47,406 nt of DNA from Bacteroidales bacterium (lineage in GTDB: Bacteria > Bacteroidota > Bacteroidia > Bacteroidales > Marinilabiliaceae): positions 1 through 47,406 of the forward strand of contig DUOK01000175.1 in the NCBI GenBank assembly GCA_012838865.1, in the 5' to 3' direction. The position numbers and the translations under genes are program-made. Shown here piece after piece: positions 8,104 through 17,104 of the stretch (positions are counted from its first letter, which is position 1; every line of letters begins with the position of its first letter). A model generated the notes under the pieces. It was not told where the DNA came from, searched no databases, and saw only the letters and a list, made by a program, of their open reading frames with translations.

Positions 8104-11100
8104 ATGTACCACTACAGAACCTTTATTGCCCTTATACTAATCGGACTCTTTGTGCCTGTGAGCGCTTGGGCGCAGACGCACCTTTTTCATCCGGTAGAAC
8201 AGCCTCTGTCGAACAGTTATGTACGCTGTATATATAAAGACAGTAAGGGTTACCTCTGGGCAGGCACCTTTAACGGACTCAATCGCTACGATGGAGCCGG
8301 CATACAGACCTATCATCACGAAGCCGGCAAAACCAACACCCTCAGTCACAACATGGTCAATGCCTTGCTCGAGGACCATCAGCAAACCCTGTGGGTAGGG
8401 ACTTCCGAAGGACTGAATTACTACGACCGGGAAAAGGATGCCTTCCACTACATCATACATCGGCCCGACCTGGAAAACCGACACAACAACAGCTGCATTA
8501 CCGCCCTTTGTCAACCCGACACCACGACCCTTTGGATGGGAACCCGCGGCGGCGGGGTGAACATTTACCGCTACGCCGAAAAACGCTTTGACTTCCTCTT
8601 CCTAACGGCCTCCAAGTTGCTGGACGAAGCCAGCAACCACATCACCTGTCTGCAACAACACCACAACACCATATGGGCAGGAACAGCGGGGGGACTGTTC
8701 CGGATCAACCGGGAGACCCTGGTGGTGAGTCCTGTTCAACACCCCCTACTCGCCCGGACCAATATCAACGCCCTGGCCCTCCGGGGAGACAGTCTGTGGG
8801 TCGCCACTCCCGAAGCACTCTATCTGGCCGTTCTTAGTGAAAACACCCCCGCAGTCTTTGCTCCGGTAAAGCAAGTGCCGCAACAAAACATCAGCGTATT
8901 GCATCCCCATCAAAATGGAGCAGAATTGTGGTTGGGCTATGAAAATGGGGGACTGGGCTGTTACCGCCCCGCAGACCAAACCTTCAGCCACTACCACCAC
9001 CAGCCGGGCCTACGCAACGGTCTGCCCGACAACACCATTTGGAGTCTGCACAGCGACGAGGCCGGACGCCTGTGGGTGGGGACCTACAAGCAGGGTTTGC
9101 ACCTGCACGATCCTTATTACGACAAGTTCCTGAATTTTGAACACAATCCCTACGACCCCCTCTCGCTGAGTCACAATAACGTGCGAGCTTTTGCCGAAGA
9201 TCCGGAAGGTCGCCTCTACGTAGCGACCGACGGAGGCGGTCTCTCCCTCTTTGTACCCCATGCGCAGGAGGCATACAGCGGGCAAGCCCTGCCCGACCAC
9301 CTCCAAAATCTGCCCACACAAGCCCTAACCACCCTATTGTACAGCAAGCAGCACCAACTTTGGGCAGGCACCTGGGGAAGTGGCCTTGTACAAATCGATC
9401 TCGACAAAAAGACAAGAAAAATCCATCCTCTTTCCCCAACGAACTCAGCAGCGAACAGACTCTTCAGTCTCTATGAAGACAGGGCGGAAAACATCTGGGC
9501 GGGAACGGCCGGTGAGGGCTTGTACGTAAAAAAGAAGAACAGCCCCCATTTTCAAAAAGCCGGGAAAAGTTTCGAGGGACTCGAACTGCCCGAAGACGCC
9601 TTCATCACCTTCATCTTTGAGGACCAGGGCAAGGACTTGTGGATAGGCTCCCTCTATGGACTGTTTCGCTTCCACCGGCAAAACGGAAGCATCATCCAAA
9701 AATCGGTCTATTACAAAGAACTCTCCGGCAAAGGACTGGAAAGCAACTCTTTTCAGTGTGTACACCAGGATGCCCGGGGACGCATCTGGCTGGGAACCTT
9801 CGACCGGGGCGTGGCCCGCTACCATCCCGAAACCGATCGCTTCACCCACATCCATACCGAGCATGGTCTCGCCGGCAATATGATTCAGGCTATCTTGTCG
9901 GACCAGGACGGGCAGCTCTGGATAAGCAGTGAGCAGGGACTCAGCTGCTGGGATCCCGAAAGGTCGACTTGCATCAACTACAGCGAAGCCGATGGCCTTT
10001 TAACCAAAAACTTTCAAGGCAACGCCGCACTGAGCTTAAATAAGGGCTCACTTCTTTTCGGAACCACGGAGGGTTTTCACCTGATTGATCCAAAACGTCT
10101 GCCCAAAAACCCCCACAGCGGAGCTCCCCAAATCACCGCCCTCCACCTCCTTACCCGCAGCGCCGAAGCAGACAGCAGCTCAAGCTGGTCACCCCTTCAT
10201 AACAAGCAGACCCTTAAGCTGTCTCACCAACAAAACAGTTTCACCCTGACCTTTACCGCACTCAACTACACCCGTCCCGAAAACAATCGCTACCGCTATA
10301 AAATGGATGGCTGGGACCCGCAATGGAACGAAAGCAAAAACCCGGAAGTGAACTACCACAACCTCTCCCCCGGCCGCTATACCTTTCTGCTGCAAGCAGC
10401 CAACAACGACGGCATCTGGAGCGAAAACACCGCCCAGGTAAACCTGAGCATTCAACCGCCCCTTTGGCGCAGCTGGGCCCTTCTGCCCCTCTACCTCCTG
10501 CTGGCCGGATCCATTGTTTATCTCTTGATTGTACTCCGCTTACGCCGCCTGCAACTTCTCCACAATTATCAAAACAATAAGGCCCATTTACAAGTCTACG
10601 AAAAATGGTCCCATGAGCTGCGCACCGCTTTAAGCCTCATTGCGGCACCCTCCGAAAAATTACTGGACCAGCCCGCCCTTTCGCCTGAAATCCGGGCCGA
10701 ATTGCAGCGCCTGCGCAAAAACACCCTACAGCTCAGCAACTTGTCGCAAAAACTCTTGCTGCAGAAAGCCGACATCTCCCAAAACCCTGCGCCCGAAGCA
10801 AGCCCTCCCAGGCCAGACACCCTCCAGGCTCAGGACGAGCACCCCATAGAAAACGAAGCGCGCCACGAGATTTTGTTGATCGAAGACAACGAAGAATTAC
10901 TTGATTTTCTGGACCGTGAACTCCGCCGCCAATACACCATTTACAAAGCAGTAAATGGCGAAGAAGGCTTGCAAATGGCCCTGGAGAAATTGCCCGACCT
11001 GGTCGTCAGCGATGTGATGATGCCCGGCATGTCGGGGACCACCCTTTGCGCTCAGTTGAAAAAGGACCTGAGCACCTGTCACATCCCCATTTTGTTGCTC

Positions 11101-11625
11101 ACCGCCAAAGCCAGCGACCAGGACCAGGCAGAAGGCTTGCTCACAGGCGCCGACGCCTACATCACCAAGCCCTTTAGTATGAAAGTATTGCTGGCGCAAA
11201 TACAGCAACTTATTCAAAACCGTCAGCAACTCTACCACACCTTCCGCCAAAGCGGCTATTTGCTTCCCAGTCGCAACAAAAGCCAAAAAAGCGACGAAAA
11301 CTTCCTAAGCCAAATCGTTGCGCTCATTCGGGGGGACCTGTCCAACACCAACCTCAATGTAGAAGCCCTGGCCGAAAAGACCGAACTCTCGCGCACCCAG
11401 CTGTACAAAAAAATTAAAGCCCTAACAGGCTTGTCCGCAGTAGAATTTATCCGGGAAGTCCGACTGAAAGAAGCCGTGCTGCTCATGGAAGAAGGCGATC
11501 TCAGTCTCACAGAAGTCGCCTACCAAAGCGGTTTCAACTCTCCATCCTACTTCTCCAGAAGTTTTAAAGAGTATTATGGCTTCAGCCCCTCAGAACTGAC
11601 GCATAAAAAGATGCGAAAAGAGTAG
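8104..11625 (+). CDS. HTCS-type regulator: signal peptide, Reg_prop beta-propeller, Y_Y_Y, TM, degenerate HisKA, receiver, AraC HTH; no HATPase domain
   Basis: Repeated LWVGT / WAGT propeller motifs; ENNRYRYKMDGWDPQW..SPGRYTFLLQAANNDG Y_Y_Y; SHELRTALSLI H-box; VVSDVMMPG and ITKPF receiver; AraC C-terminus. Start placed at MYHYRTFIALILIGLFVPVSAWAQ (ORF opens at 8035). Confidence 0.93.
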   Translation: MYHYRTFIALILIGLFVPVSAWAQTHLFHPVEQPLSNSYVRCIYKDSKGYLWAGTFNGLNRYDGAGIQTYHHEAGKTNTLSHNMVNALLEDHQQTLWVGTSEGLNYYDREKDAFHYIIHRPDLENRHNNSCITALCQPDTTTLWMGTRGGGVNIYRYAEKRFDFLFLTASKLLDEASNHITCLQQHHNTIWAGTAGGLFRINRETLVVSPVQHPLLARTNINALALRGDSLWVATPEALYLAVLSENTPAVFAPVKQVPQQNISVLHPHQNGAELWLGYENGGLGCYRPADQTFSHYHHQPGLRNGLPDNTIWSLHSDEAGRLWVGTYKQGLHLHDPYYDKFLNFEHNPYDPLSLSHNNVRAFAEDPEGRLYVATDGGGLSLFVPHAQEAYSGQALPDHLQNLPTQALTTLLYSKQHQLWAGTWGSGLVQIDLDKKTRKIHPLSPTNSAANRLFSLYEDRAENIWAGTAGEGLYVKKKNSPHFQKAGKSFEGLELPEDAFITFIFEDQGKDLWIGSLYGLFRFHRQNGSIIQKSVYYKELSGKGLESNSFQCVHQDARGRIWLGTFDRGVARYHPETDRFTHIHTEHGLAGNMIQAILSDQDGQLWISSEQGLSCWDPERSTCINYSEADGLLTKNFQGNAALSLNKGSLLFGTTEGFHLIDPKRLPKNPHSGAPQITALHLLTRSAEADSSSSWSPLHNKQTLKLSHQQNSFTLTFTALNYTRPENNRYRYKMDGWDPQWNESKNPEVNYHNLSPGRYTFLLQAANNDGIWSENTAQVNLSIQPPLWRSWALLPLYLLLAGSIVYLLIVLRLRRLQLLHNYQNNKAHLQVYEKWSHELRTALSLIAAPSEKLLDQPALSPEIRAELQRLRKNTLQLSNLSQKLLLQKADISQNPAPEASPPRPDTLQAQDEHPIENEARHEILLIEDNEELLDFLDRELRRQYTIYKAVNGEEGLQMALEKLPDLVVSDVMMPGMSGTTLCAQLKKDLSTCHIPILLLTAKASDQDQAEGLLTGADAYITKPFSMKVLLAQIQQLIQNRQQLYHTFRQSGYLLPSRNKSQKSDENFLSQIVALIRGDLSNTNLNVEALAEKTELSRTQLYKKIKALTGLSAVEFIREVRLKEAVLLMEEGDLSLTEVAYQSGFNSPSYFSRSFKEYYGFSPSELTHKKMRKE

Positions 11626-11788
11626 ACAAATCTGTCCACCCCCATACGCATCTATCACATTATCAACAGCTTTCTCAAAAGTTAAAACGACCGGCACATA
11701 TGTGCAAAGGCCTTGCCGCAGGCTGCCTTATCTTGCTTATATCAAACAAAAAGAACCCTACACTCGATTCTTCTCTATATTTCAGTCT

Positions 11789-11822
11789 AAAAGGGCTCCT
11801 GTAACGACAGGAGCCCTTTTTG
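11789..11822. terminator. Bidirectional terminator between convergent HTCS and GH28 genes
   Basis: AAAAGGGCTCCTGT / ACAGGAGCCCTTTT, 14-bp perfect stem with AACG tetraloop. Confidence 0.88.
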
Positions 11823-11839
11823 TTTCTACCCTGCGAATA

Positions 11840-13381
11840 CTATTTTTCCACAAGGTTCTTCACCTGAGCAAAGAGAAAAGCCTCTCCCTCCTGGGGAAAA
11901 ACCCGAACATTCTTCATCTGCAGACCATCCACCTCCATAAACTCGGCGCCATAGCGGGCAGAAATCGTCACATTCTCCAAATTGATGTTTGAGATGGGCA
12001 TCTCGGGCAAACCATGAAAATACATCGCCCTGCGCGCATTGACCGAAGTCACATTTTTAAAGGAGAGGTTCCTGAACATCGGCGTTTCCTCAGTAACAGG
12101 CAACAAATCTCTTTCAGCAACTGCACCATCTTCCCCTGCAGCCAGGGCTTCACTGGCCGACTTTCCACCATAGTAAAGATTAAAGCGAAAAGAGTCGGTG
12201 GAAATATCGTGCATACTTACATTCTCCACAAAGATGTTTTCGACAACGCCACCTCGTCCTCGGCGACTCTTGAAGCGTAAACCCACATCGGTGCCCAAAA
12301 AAGAACAAGAGCGTACCAAAATATTACGTACCCCGCCAGACATTTCACTGCCCACCACAAAGCCTCCGTGCCCGCGATAAACCACACAATTCTCCACAAT
12401 TACATTTTCTGTGACACGTGCCCTGCGCCGCCCATCCTCGTCCTTTCCTGATTTGATGCAAATGCCGTCGTCGCCCACATCAAAGGAGCTGTTTACCACC
12501 AGGGCGTTGCGACAAGATTCCAAATCCAAACCGTCGCCGTTCTGTGCGTAAGAGGGATTGCGTACCTGAATGCCGTCAATAATAACATTCTCACACATCA
12601 AGGGATGCAAATTCCACGAAGGCGAATTACTAAAAATCACCCCCTGCAAAAAAACATTCTTACATGCTATAAAACTGACCATGACCGGCCGTAAAAAATC
12701 TTTTACCGCCAGCCATTCTTCCTCAGTAGTCAGATGCTGCGGCACATTCATATTGCTGATGGTATCGCCGTGAAGCGCCCCGGCGGAAGGAAACCAATAG
12801 TTGTCGCGCTTAAAAACTCCTCCACGGGACACAAAGCTGCGCCACTGACTTTCGGTCACCTTATCCCGCTTAACCGGTCGCCACTCGTCCCCTGCCCCAT
12901 CAATGGCGCCATGACCCACAATGGCAATATTCTCCAACTGTCTTCCAGAAATGGGCGACTGACAGCGCCGGGTGTCGAGTCCCTCAAAAACAGTTTCCAC
13001 CAGAGGGTACAGGGACTTGTCGCGACTGAATAGAATCACTGCACCCTTTTCGAGGTACAAGCGGATATTGCTCCGAAACACAATGGGTCCGGTATGCCAC
13101 ACGCCGGCAGGCACATAAAGCGTTCCGCCGCCCTGCCCGGCCAACTCTTGCATAGCGCGTTCAAAAGCCTGGGTATTTAAAAACTGTCCATCCCCCTTTC
13201 CACCTGCATCTCTCAAATCCACCTGCCGATCGGGAAAAGTCGGCGGCACCAAAACCTCCATCTCAAAAGGCAAATCCTCAAAATAAACCGCATAAGGCGA
13301 ACGCTCCTCCCCGCCACAAGCAACCAACAACAGCGACAGCGTCGCACCAACAAAAATCATCCTAAGGCTCATATTCCCCAT
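11840..13381 (-). CDS. Glycoside hydrolase family 28-like (polygalacturonase-type) lipoprotein
   Basis: Lipobox LLLVACG; beta-helix; GH28-like motifs NGDGLDLES, VGDDGICIKSG, GHGGFVVGSE, LRFKSRRG. Confidence 0.9.
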   Translation of the reverse strand: MGNMSLRMIFVGATLSLLLVACGGEERSPYAVYFEDLPFEMEVLVPPTFPDRQVDLRDAGGKGDGQFLNTQAFERAMQELAGQGGGTLYVPAGVWHTGPIVFRSNIRLYLEKGAVILFSRDKSLYPLVETVFEGLDTRRCQSPISGRQLENIAIVGHGAIDGAGDEWRPVKRDKVTESQWRSFVSRGGVFKRDNYWFPSAGALHGDTISNMNVPQHLTTEEEWLAVKDFLRPVMVSFIACKNVFLQGVIFSNSPSWNLHPLMCENVIIDGIQVRNPSYAQNGDGLDLESCRNALVVNSSFDVGDDGICIKSGKDEDGRRRARVTENVIVENCVVYRGHGGFVVGSEMSGGVRNILVRSCSFLGTDVGLRFKSRRGRGGVVENIFVENVSMHDISTDSFRFNLYYGGKSASEALAAGEDGAVAERDLLPVTEETPMFRNLSFKNVTSVNARRAMYFHGLPEMPISNINLENVTISARYGAEFMEVDGLQMKNVRVFPQEGEAFLFAQVKNLVEK

Positions 13382-13456
13382 TTTAGCAATTAATTATTTC
13401 CCCAACTCCAGACAGCCCATAATAAATGGACCGTTGGCCTCGGCAACCACCAAAAC

Positions 13457-16400
13457 CTATTGCACCAGAGTAAGTCCAAGCAATCCAATAAGCACTTCAT
13501 TAGCCACGGCCTCCAGTTCCAGCGCCTCCAGTTCACGTGAGGCGTCAAGAGGGAGATCCAGGATAAGGCCCGCCCCGCCATCAATGCTGCGACCATAAAC
13601 CTCATCCGGGTCAATAGCCATCAGAGCCTCCATATTACGTGACACCTCCCCGGTTTTTAAAGCAACCCGGTAAGGGCGGGGGAAGGGACTGTAAAAGGCA
13701 TGCTCGTCCAGGAAAAGGTCCTGCTCAATGGGCAACCAGTTGTTGGGATTGATCAATTCCAGCACTTCCTCCCCGCCATCCTTGTACTTCACGCGTATGC
13801 GACCGTTTACCAAATGGCTCTGCATATGATTGGTAGAGCCCGCCATCAGCAAATAAACATGCTGTGCATGACCTTCCAAAGGGATTTGTGCGCGCTCAGG
13901 ATAATTGTCCCATTGCGAAACAAACAACACATTGGGTGCCACACTATCCCCCGCTACAGAAAAGGCCAGCCCCATAGGCGTTTCAAAAACACCCTCTTTT
14001 ACAGCAGAACGAAGACCGCTGTCGTCAATATCTGCGCTCAGTTTTGGGTGACACCATTCCCCAATACCCTGAACAGGAATTTGCAGGGTGGTAAATGGCG
14101 ACCGGGGGGAAAGGTATTGCTCATCAAAAATGGAGGACAGCGAGGCATTCACCCCATCCTTGATAGACACCAGTCGCTGTTCACGTTGGGGAGCCTCCAA
14201 ATTCCATAAAGACAAATCCTCTTGAAACAGTGCTTCATCGCCGACACGCAACTCGATGCGGTTACTGCCCAAAAAAACTTTTTCTTTGGGCACTTGCAGA
14301 GACTGCGACCAGCTGTCGGGAGCCAGTTCCAATCTGGTCGACCAGGCATAAGGACCGGGATTCACGACAACTTCCATGTCGACTGCGCTGCGCCCCTGAT
14401 TCTTTATGCGAAAACTCAGCTGTTCGGCTTCCACCTCTGTTTCCAGGGCAAAGGGGTGCATCAACTCCAGGTGCAGGGGTTGCCACCACAGCGCACTGCC
14501 CTCGCGCAATTGAACAAACAGGGTTTTTGCACCAACCGGCCCCTGCGTCCGGCCTGTCAACACCCCATCCTCGAAACGCACATGGCTCAGCGCACCTTGC
14601 GGGTCCTTCACAGCCTTAATTTCTGCCGCTAAGTCGACCTGCAGTTCCTCACCCGAAACCATCGCCAACTCTTTTACATCCAACTGATTTCCCCACAACT
14701 TGTCCCACGCCACAACAAGCTCAAGCTCCTCTTCCATAGGCAGCTCCAGAACAAGATAGGCCTGTCCAAGCCCTTCCTCCATCTGCCAGGAGTGGGAGCG
14801 CCCATTTACCCTGACGGAACGTACCCCGGGACCCAGCGCCCTTAATTTTAACTCCAGGGTGTCGGCTGCATCCATACGACAATGAAAAGTATAAAGACTC
14901 CGAAGCCCCTCCTGACGGTAACTGAAATCCAGATACGACGCGGAAAAAGACGCGTGTTCCCAAGCTGCAGGAAAGCCGGGACGGATGACCAGTCGACGGT
15001 TCAACAAGTCCGGTTGGATGCCATAAAGCCCCTCAACCAGGGCCCTGGAATACATCCCAACAGGATCACCAAAATCGCGGTAACACTCCCCTCTGGCCGC
15101 ATCGTAAAAACTGATTTGACCGATGTTGCCGGGACTGCTGCCCAGGTACATACCATCCAGCAAAATACTCTTGAACAACTTTGCAGCCACATCGCTTCGC
15201 CCGCTTTGCCAATAAGCCAGCGCAGTATGTGCCACCTCGGCAAAAGCTACATTGTTGACCGACCAGGAATAGGGAAACCAGTTGGTGGTAGAAAGCGTGT
15301 AATAACCCTCATCAGGCAAACCCTTGGCCCTTATCGGAATATGTGGAATCTGTGTATCGATGTAACGCGTAGCCTGATAAGCCTGAAAAGGCGTATGGAC
15401 CTCCGAGTCTATGGCATGATAAATGGTCCACAAGCCCGGCTTATCGTGCACCAGGCCCAAGCCCATATAGTCCTGAAACTCGGCCCAATGGCCCTCTCCC
15501 TCCAACCACAGCCGCTGGTTAAGCGCTTCCAGAATACGTTCCGCCTCCTTTTGATAGGGGCCGGGATCTTCTCCAATTTTTTGAGCCACCAGGGCCACCA
15601 AACGATTGGCCCTATAGTTATAGGCCGAGGTGTAGGTCACCGCTCCACTGTTGTAATACAAAGCATCACTCGCCCAAATGGCCGCACAGGCATCGTAAAG
15701 ACCATCGTTGTCGGGATCATAATTGCGCTTCTCCCATTCGAGATGCGCCTTTAATACCGGCCATACTTCCCGTGCATAAGACAAATCTCCCGTCCAGTTT
15801 AAATGCCACAAAAGCGCATCGATGTACACCAGATTCATATTGTAATGGTGCATTTGGTTGGGATTTTCGGGATTGCGTGCAATGTAGCCATTGGAGTACA
15901 TTTGTGTACCCCATTGTTTGAGTGGACGCGCCAAATTCAGGGCAGAATCGGGGGTGGCATGCGGCAAAACCGGCTCAAGCGCTGTGACCTGCGAAGCGGC
16001 ATAACGACTGAAATGTCGTCGGTTTCGCTCACTCCATCCAATAAAATCACCCGTGTAAGCGGCCCGCCAGCCATTAAGCGGCATACGCCACCCAATGGCC
16101 CCGTGCAACCACACATCTTCCCAAAGCCCATCAGCAGCTGCAGTCAAGGCCCCACCCAGGGTGTTAAAATAAGGATCGGGGGTTTCCACCTTTAAAGCAC
16201 TGCCCAGCAGCTTACTCCGCTCCAAAGCCTGGGCAAAGACCTCATCCAAATCCTTGTCCGCCAAAGCACTTGCCCCTTCCACATTCTGCAAGGCAAAAAA
16301 GTGCGTAAAGTCGCCCGACACCTGCCACTGTGCACCTAAAACAGGCTTCGCCTCCTCGACCTGAGAAGCCCAAAATTCAGCAGGACTGCCTAAGTCATAA

Positions 16401-17083
16401 GGCGAAAGCAAGCGTAGGGTGGCGGGGGGACTAAAACGGCCTTCGACCCGGGTCGGATTGCGGGTCTCCTGACCGTAATCCAAAATAAAACCGCCTTTCG
16501 TCAGACTGTAATCGTTGTTGCGACAGGCCTCAGCATCCAAATCAAAAGCATTGACCTCATCCACGCCCAAATCGGCATTTCGGTAAAAACGCTTACTGTC
16601 TGCGCCCCCATACATCGTCAACAAACGAGACCCTGCAGGCAAATCCGCTCCGCTCAATTTAACCACAACACCACGGCCTTCAGCCATGGCCAGAACCTCC
16701 AGCTCCAAACGTCCACCCGCTAGAAGTGGATCCTCCACCCGATAGGTCCTGATACCTGCCCGCGATTCCGCACGCACCCAGGAGGCATCTGCCAGCCAAA
16801 GGCTGCCCCTGGAGGTTTCAATCCCCCATTGCAAATGGCCACCCCGATAAGGCATATACAAACCCAGCACAGGCACATCACTGGTCTCCACCCGAAAGGA
16901 AGACCCCGAGGCATACAAAGCCTTATTGTACCTCAACTTTCCGTTTTCAATAACAAAGGATTCCCCCTCAGGCCGGTAGCGCAGTTCACGCTCTGTTCCC
17001 TGCCAAACACCATAAGCACTTTGTGCAAACAGCTCTGTTCCCAGACCAAAAAAAAATCCGACAAAAACAAGTATTTTCAACAT
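13457..17083 (-). CDS. Large secreted (alpha/alpha)6-barrel glycoside hydrolase-like protein with DUF4450-like N-terminal region
   Basis: Signal peptide (MLKILVFVGFFFGLGTELFAQ); central DGLWEDVWLHGAIGWRMPLNGWRAAYTGDFIGWSERNRRHF and YDPDNDGLYDACAAIWASDALYYNSGAVTYTSAYNYRANRLVA resemble (alpha/alpha)6 glycosidases. Confidence 0.75.
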   Translation of the reverse strand: MLKILVFVGFFFGLGTELFAQSAYGVWQGTERELRYRPEGESFVIENGKLRYNKALYASGSSFRVETSDVPVLGLYMPYRGGHLQWGIETSRGSLWLADASWVRAESRAGIRTYRVEDPLLAGGRLELEVLAMAEGRGVVVKLSGADLPAGSRLLTMYGGADSKRFYRNADLGVDEVNAFDLDAEACRNNDYSLTKGGFILDYGQETRNPTRVEGRFSPPATLRLLSPYDLGSPAEFWASQVEEAKPVLGAQWQVSGDFTHFFALQNVEGASALADKDLDEVFAQALERSKLLGSALKVETPDPYFNTLGGALTAAADGLWEDVWLHGAIGWRMPLNGWRAAYTGDFIGWSERNRRHFSRYAASQVTALEPVLPHATPDSALNLARPLKQWGTQMYSNGYIARNPENPNQMHHYNMNLVYIDALLWHLNWTGDLSYAREVWPVLKAHLEWEKRNYDPDNDGLYDACAAIWASDALYYNSGAVTYTSAYNYRANRLVALVAQKIGEDPGPYQKEAERILEALNQRLWLEGEGHWAEFQDYMGLGLVHDKPGLWTIYHAIDSEVHTPFQAYQATRYIDTQIPHIPIRAKGLPDEGYYTLSTTNWFPYSWSVNNVAFAEVAHTALAYWQSGRSDVAAKLFKSILLDGMYLGSSPGNIGQISFYDAARGECYRDFGDPVGMYSRALVEGLYGIQPDLLNRRLVIRPGFPAAWEHASFSASYLDFSYRQEGLRSLYTFHCRMDAADTLELKLRALGPGVRSVRVNGRSHSWQMEEGLGQAYLVLELPMEEELELVVAWDKLWGNQLDVKELAMVSGEELQVDLAAEIKAVKDPQGALSHVRFEDGVLTGRTQGPVGAKTLFVQLREGSALWWQPLHLELMHPFALETEVEAEQLSFRIKNQGRSAVDMEVVVNPGPYAWSTRLELAPDSWSQSLQVPKEKVFLGSNRIELRVGDEALFQEDLSLWNLEAPQREQRLVSIKDGVNASLSSIFDEQYLSPRSPFTTLQIPVQGIGEWCHPKLSADIDDSGLRSAVKEGVFETPMGLAFSVAGDSVAPNVLFVSQWDNYPERAQIPLEGHAQHVYLLMAGSTNHMQSHLVNGRIRVKYKDGGEEVLELINPNNWLPIEQDLFLDEHAFYSPFPRPYRVALKTGEVSRNMEALMAIDPDEVYGRSIDGGAGLILDLPLDASRELEALELEAVANEVLIGLLGLTLVQ

Positions 17084-17104
17084 AAGCTACACATCAACCC
17101 TTCT

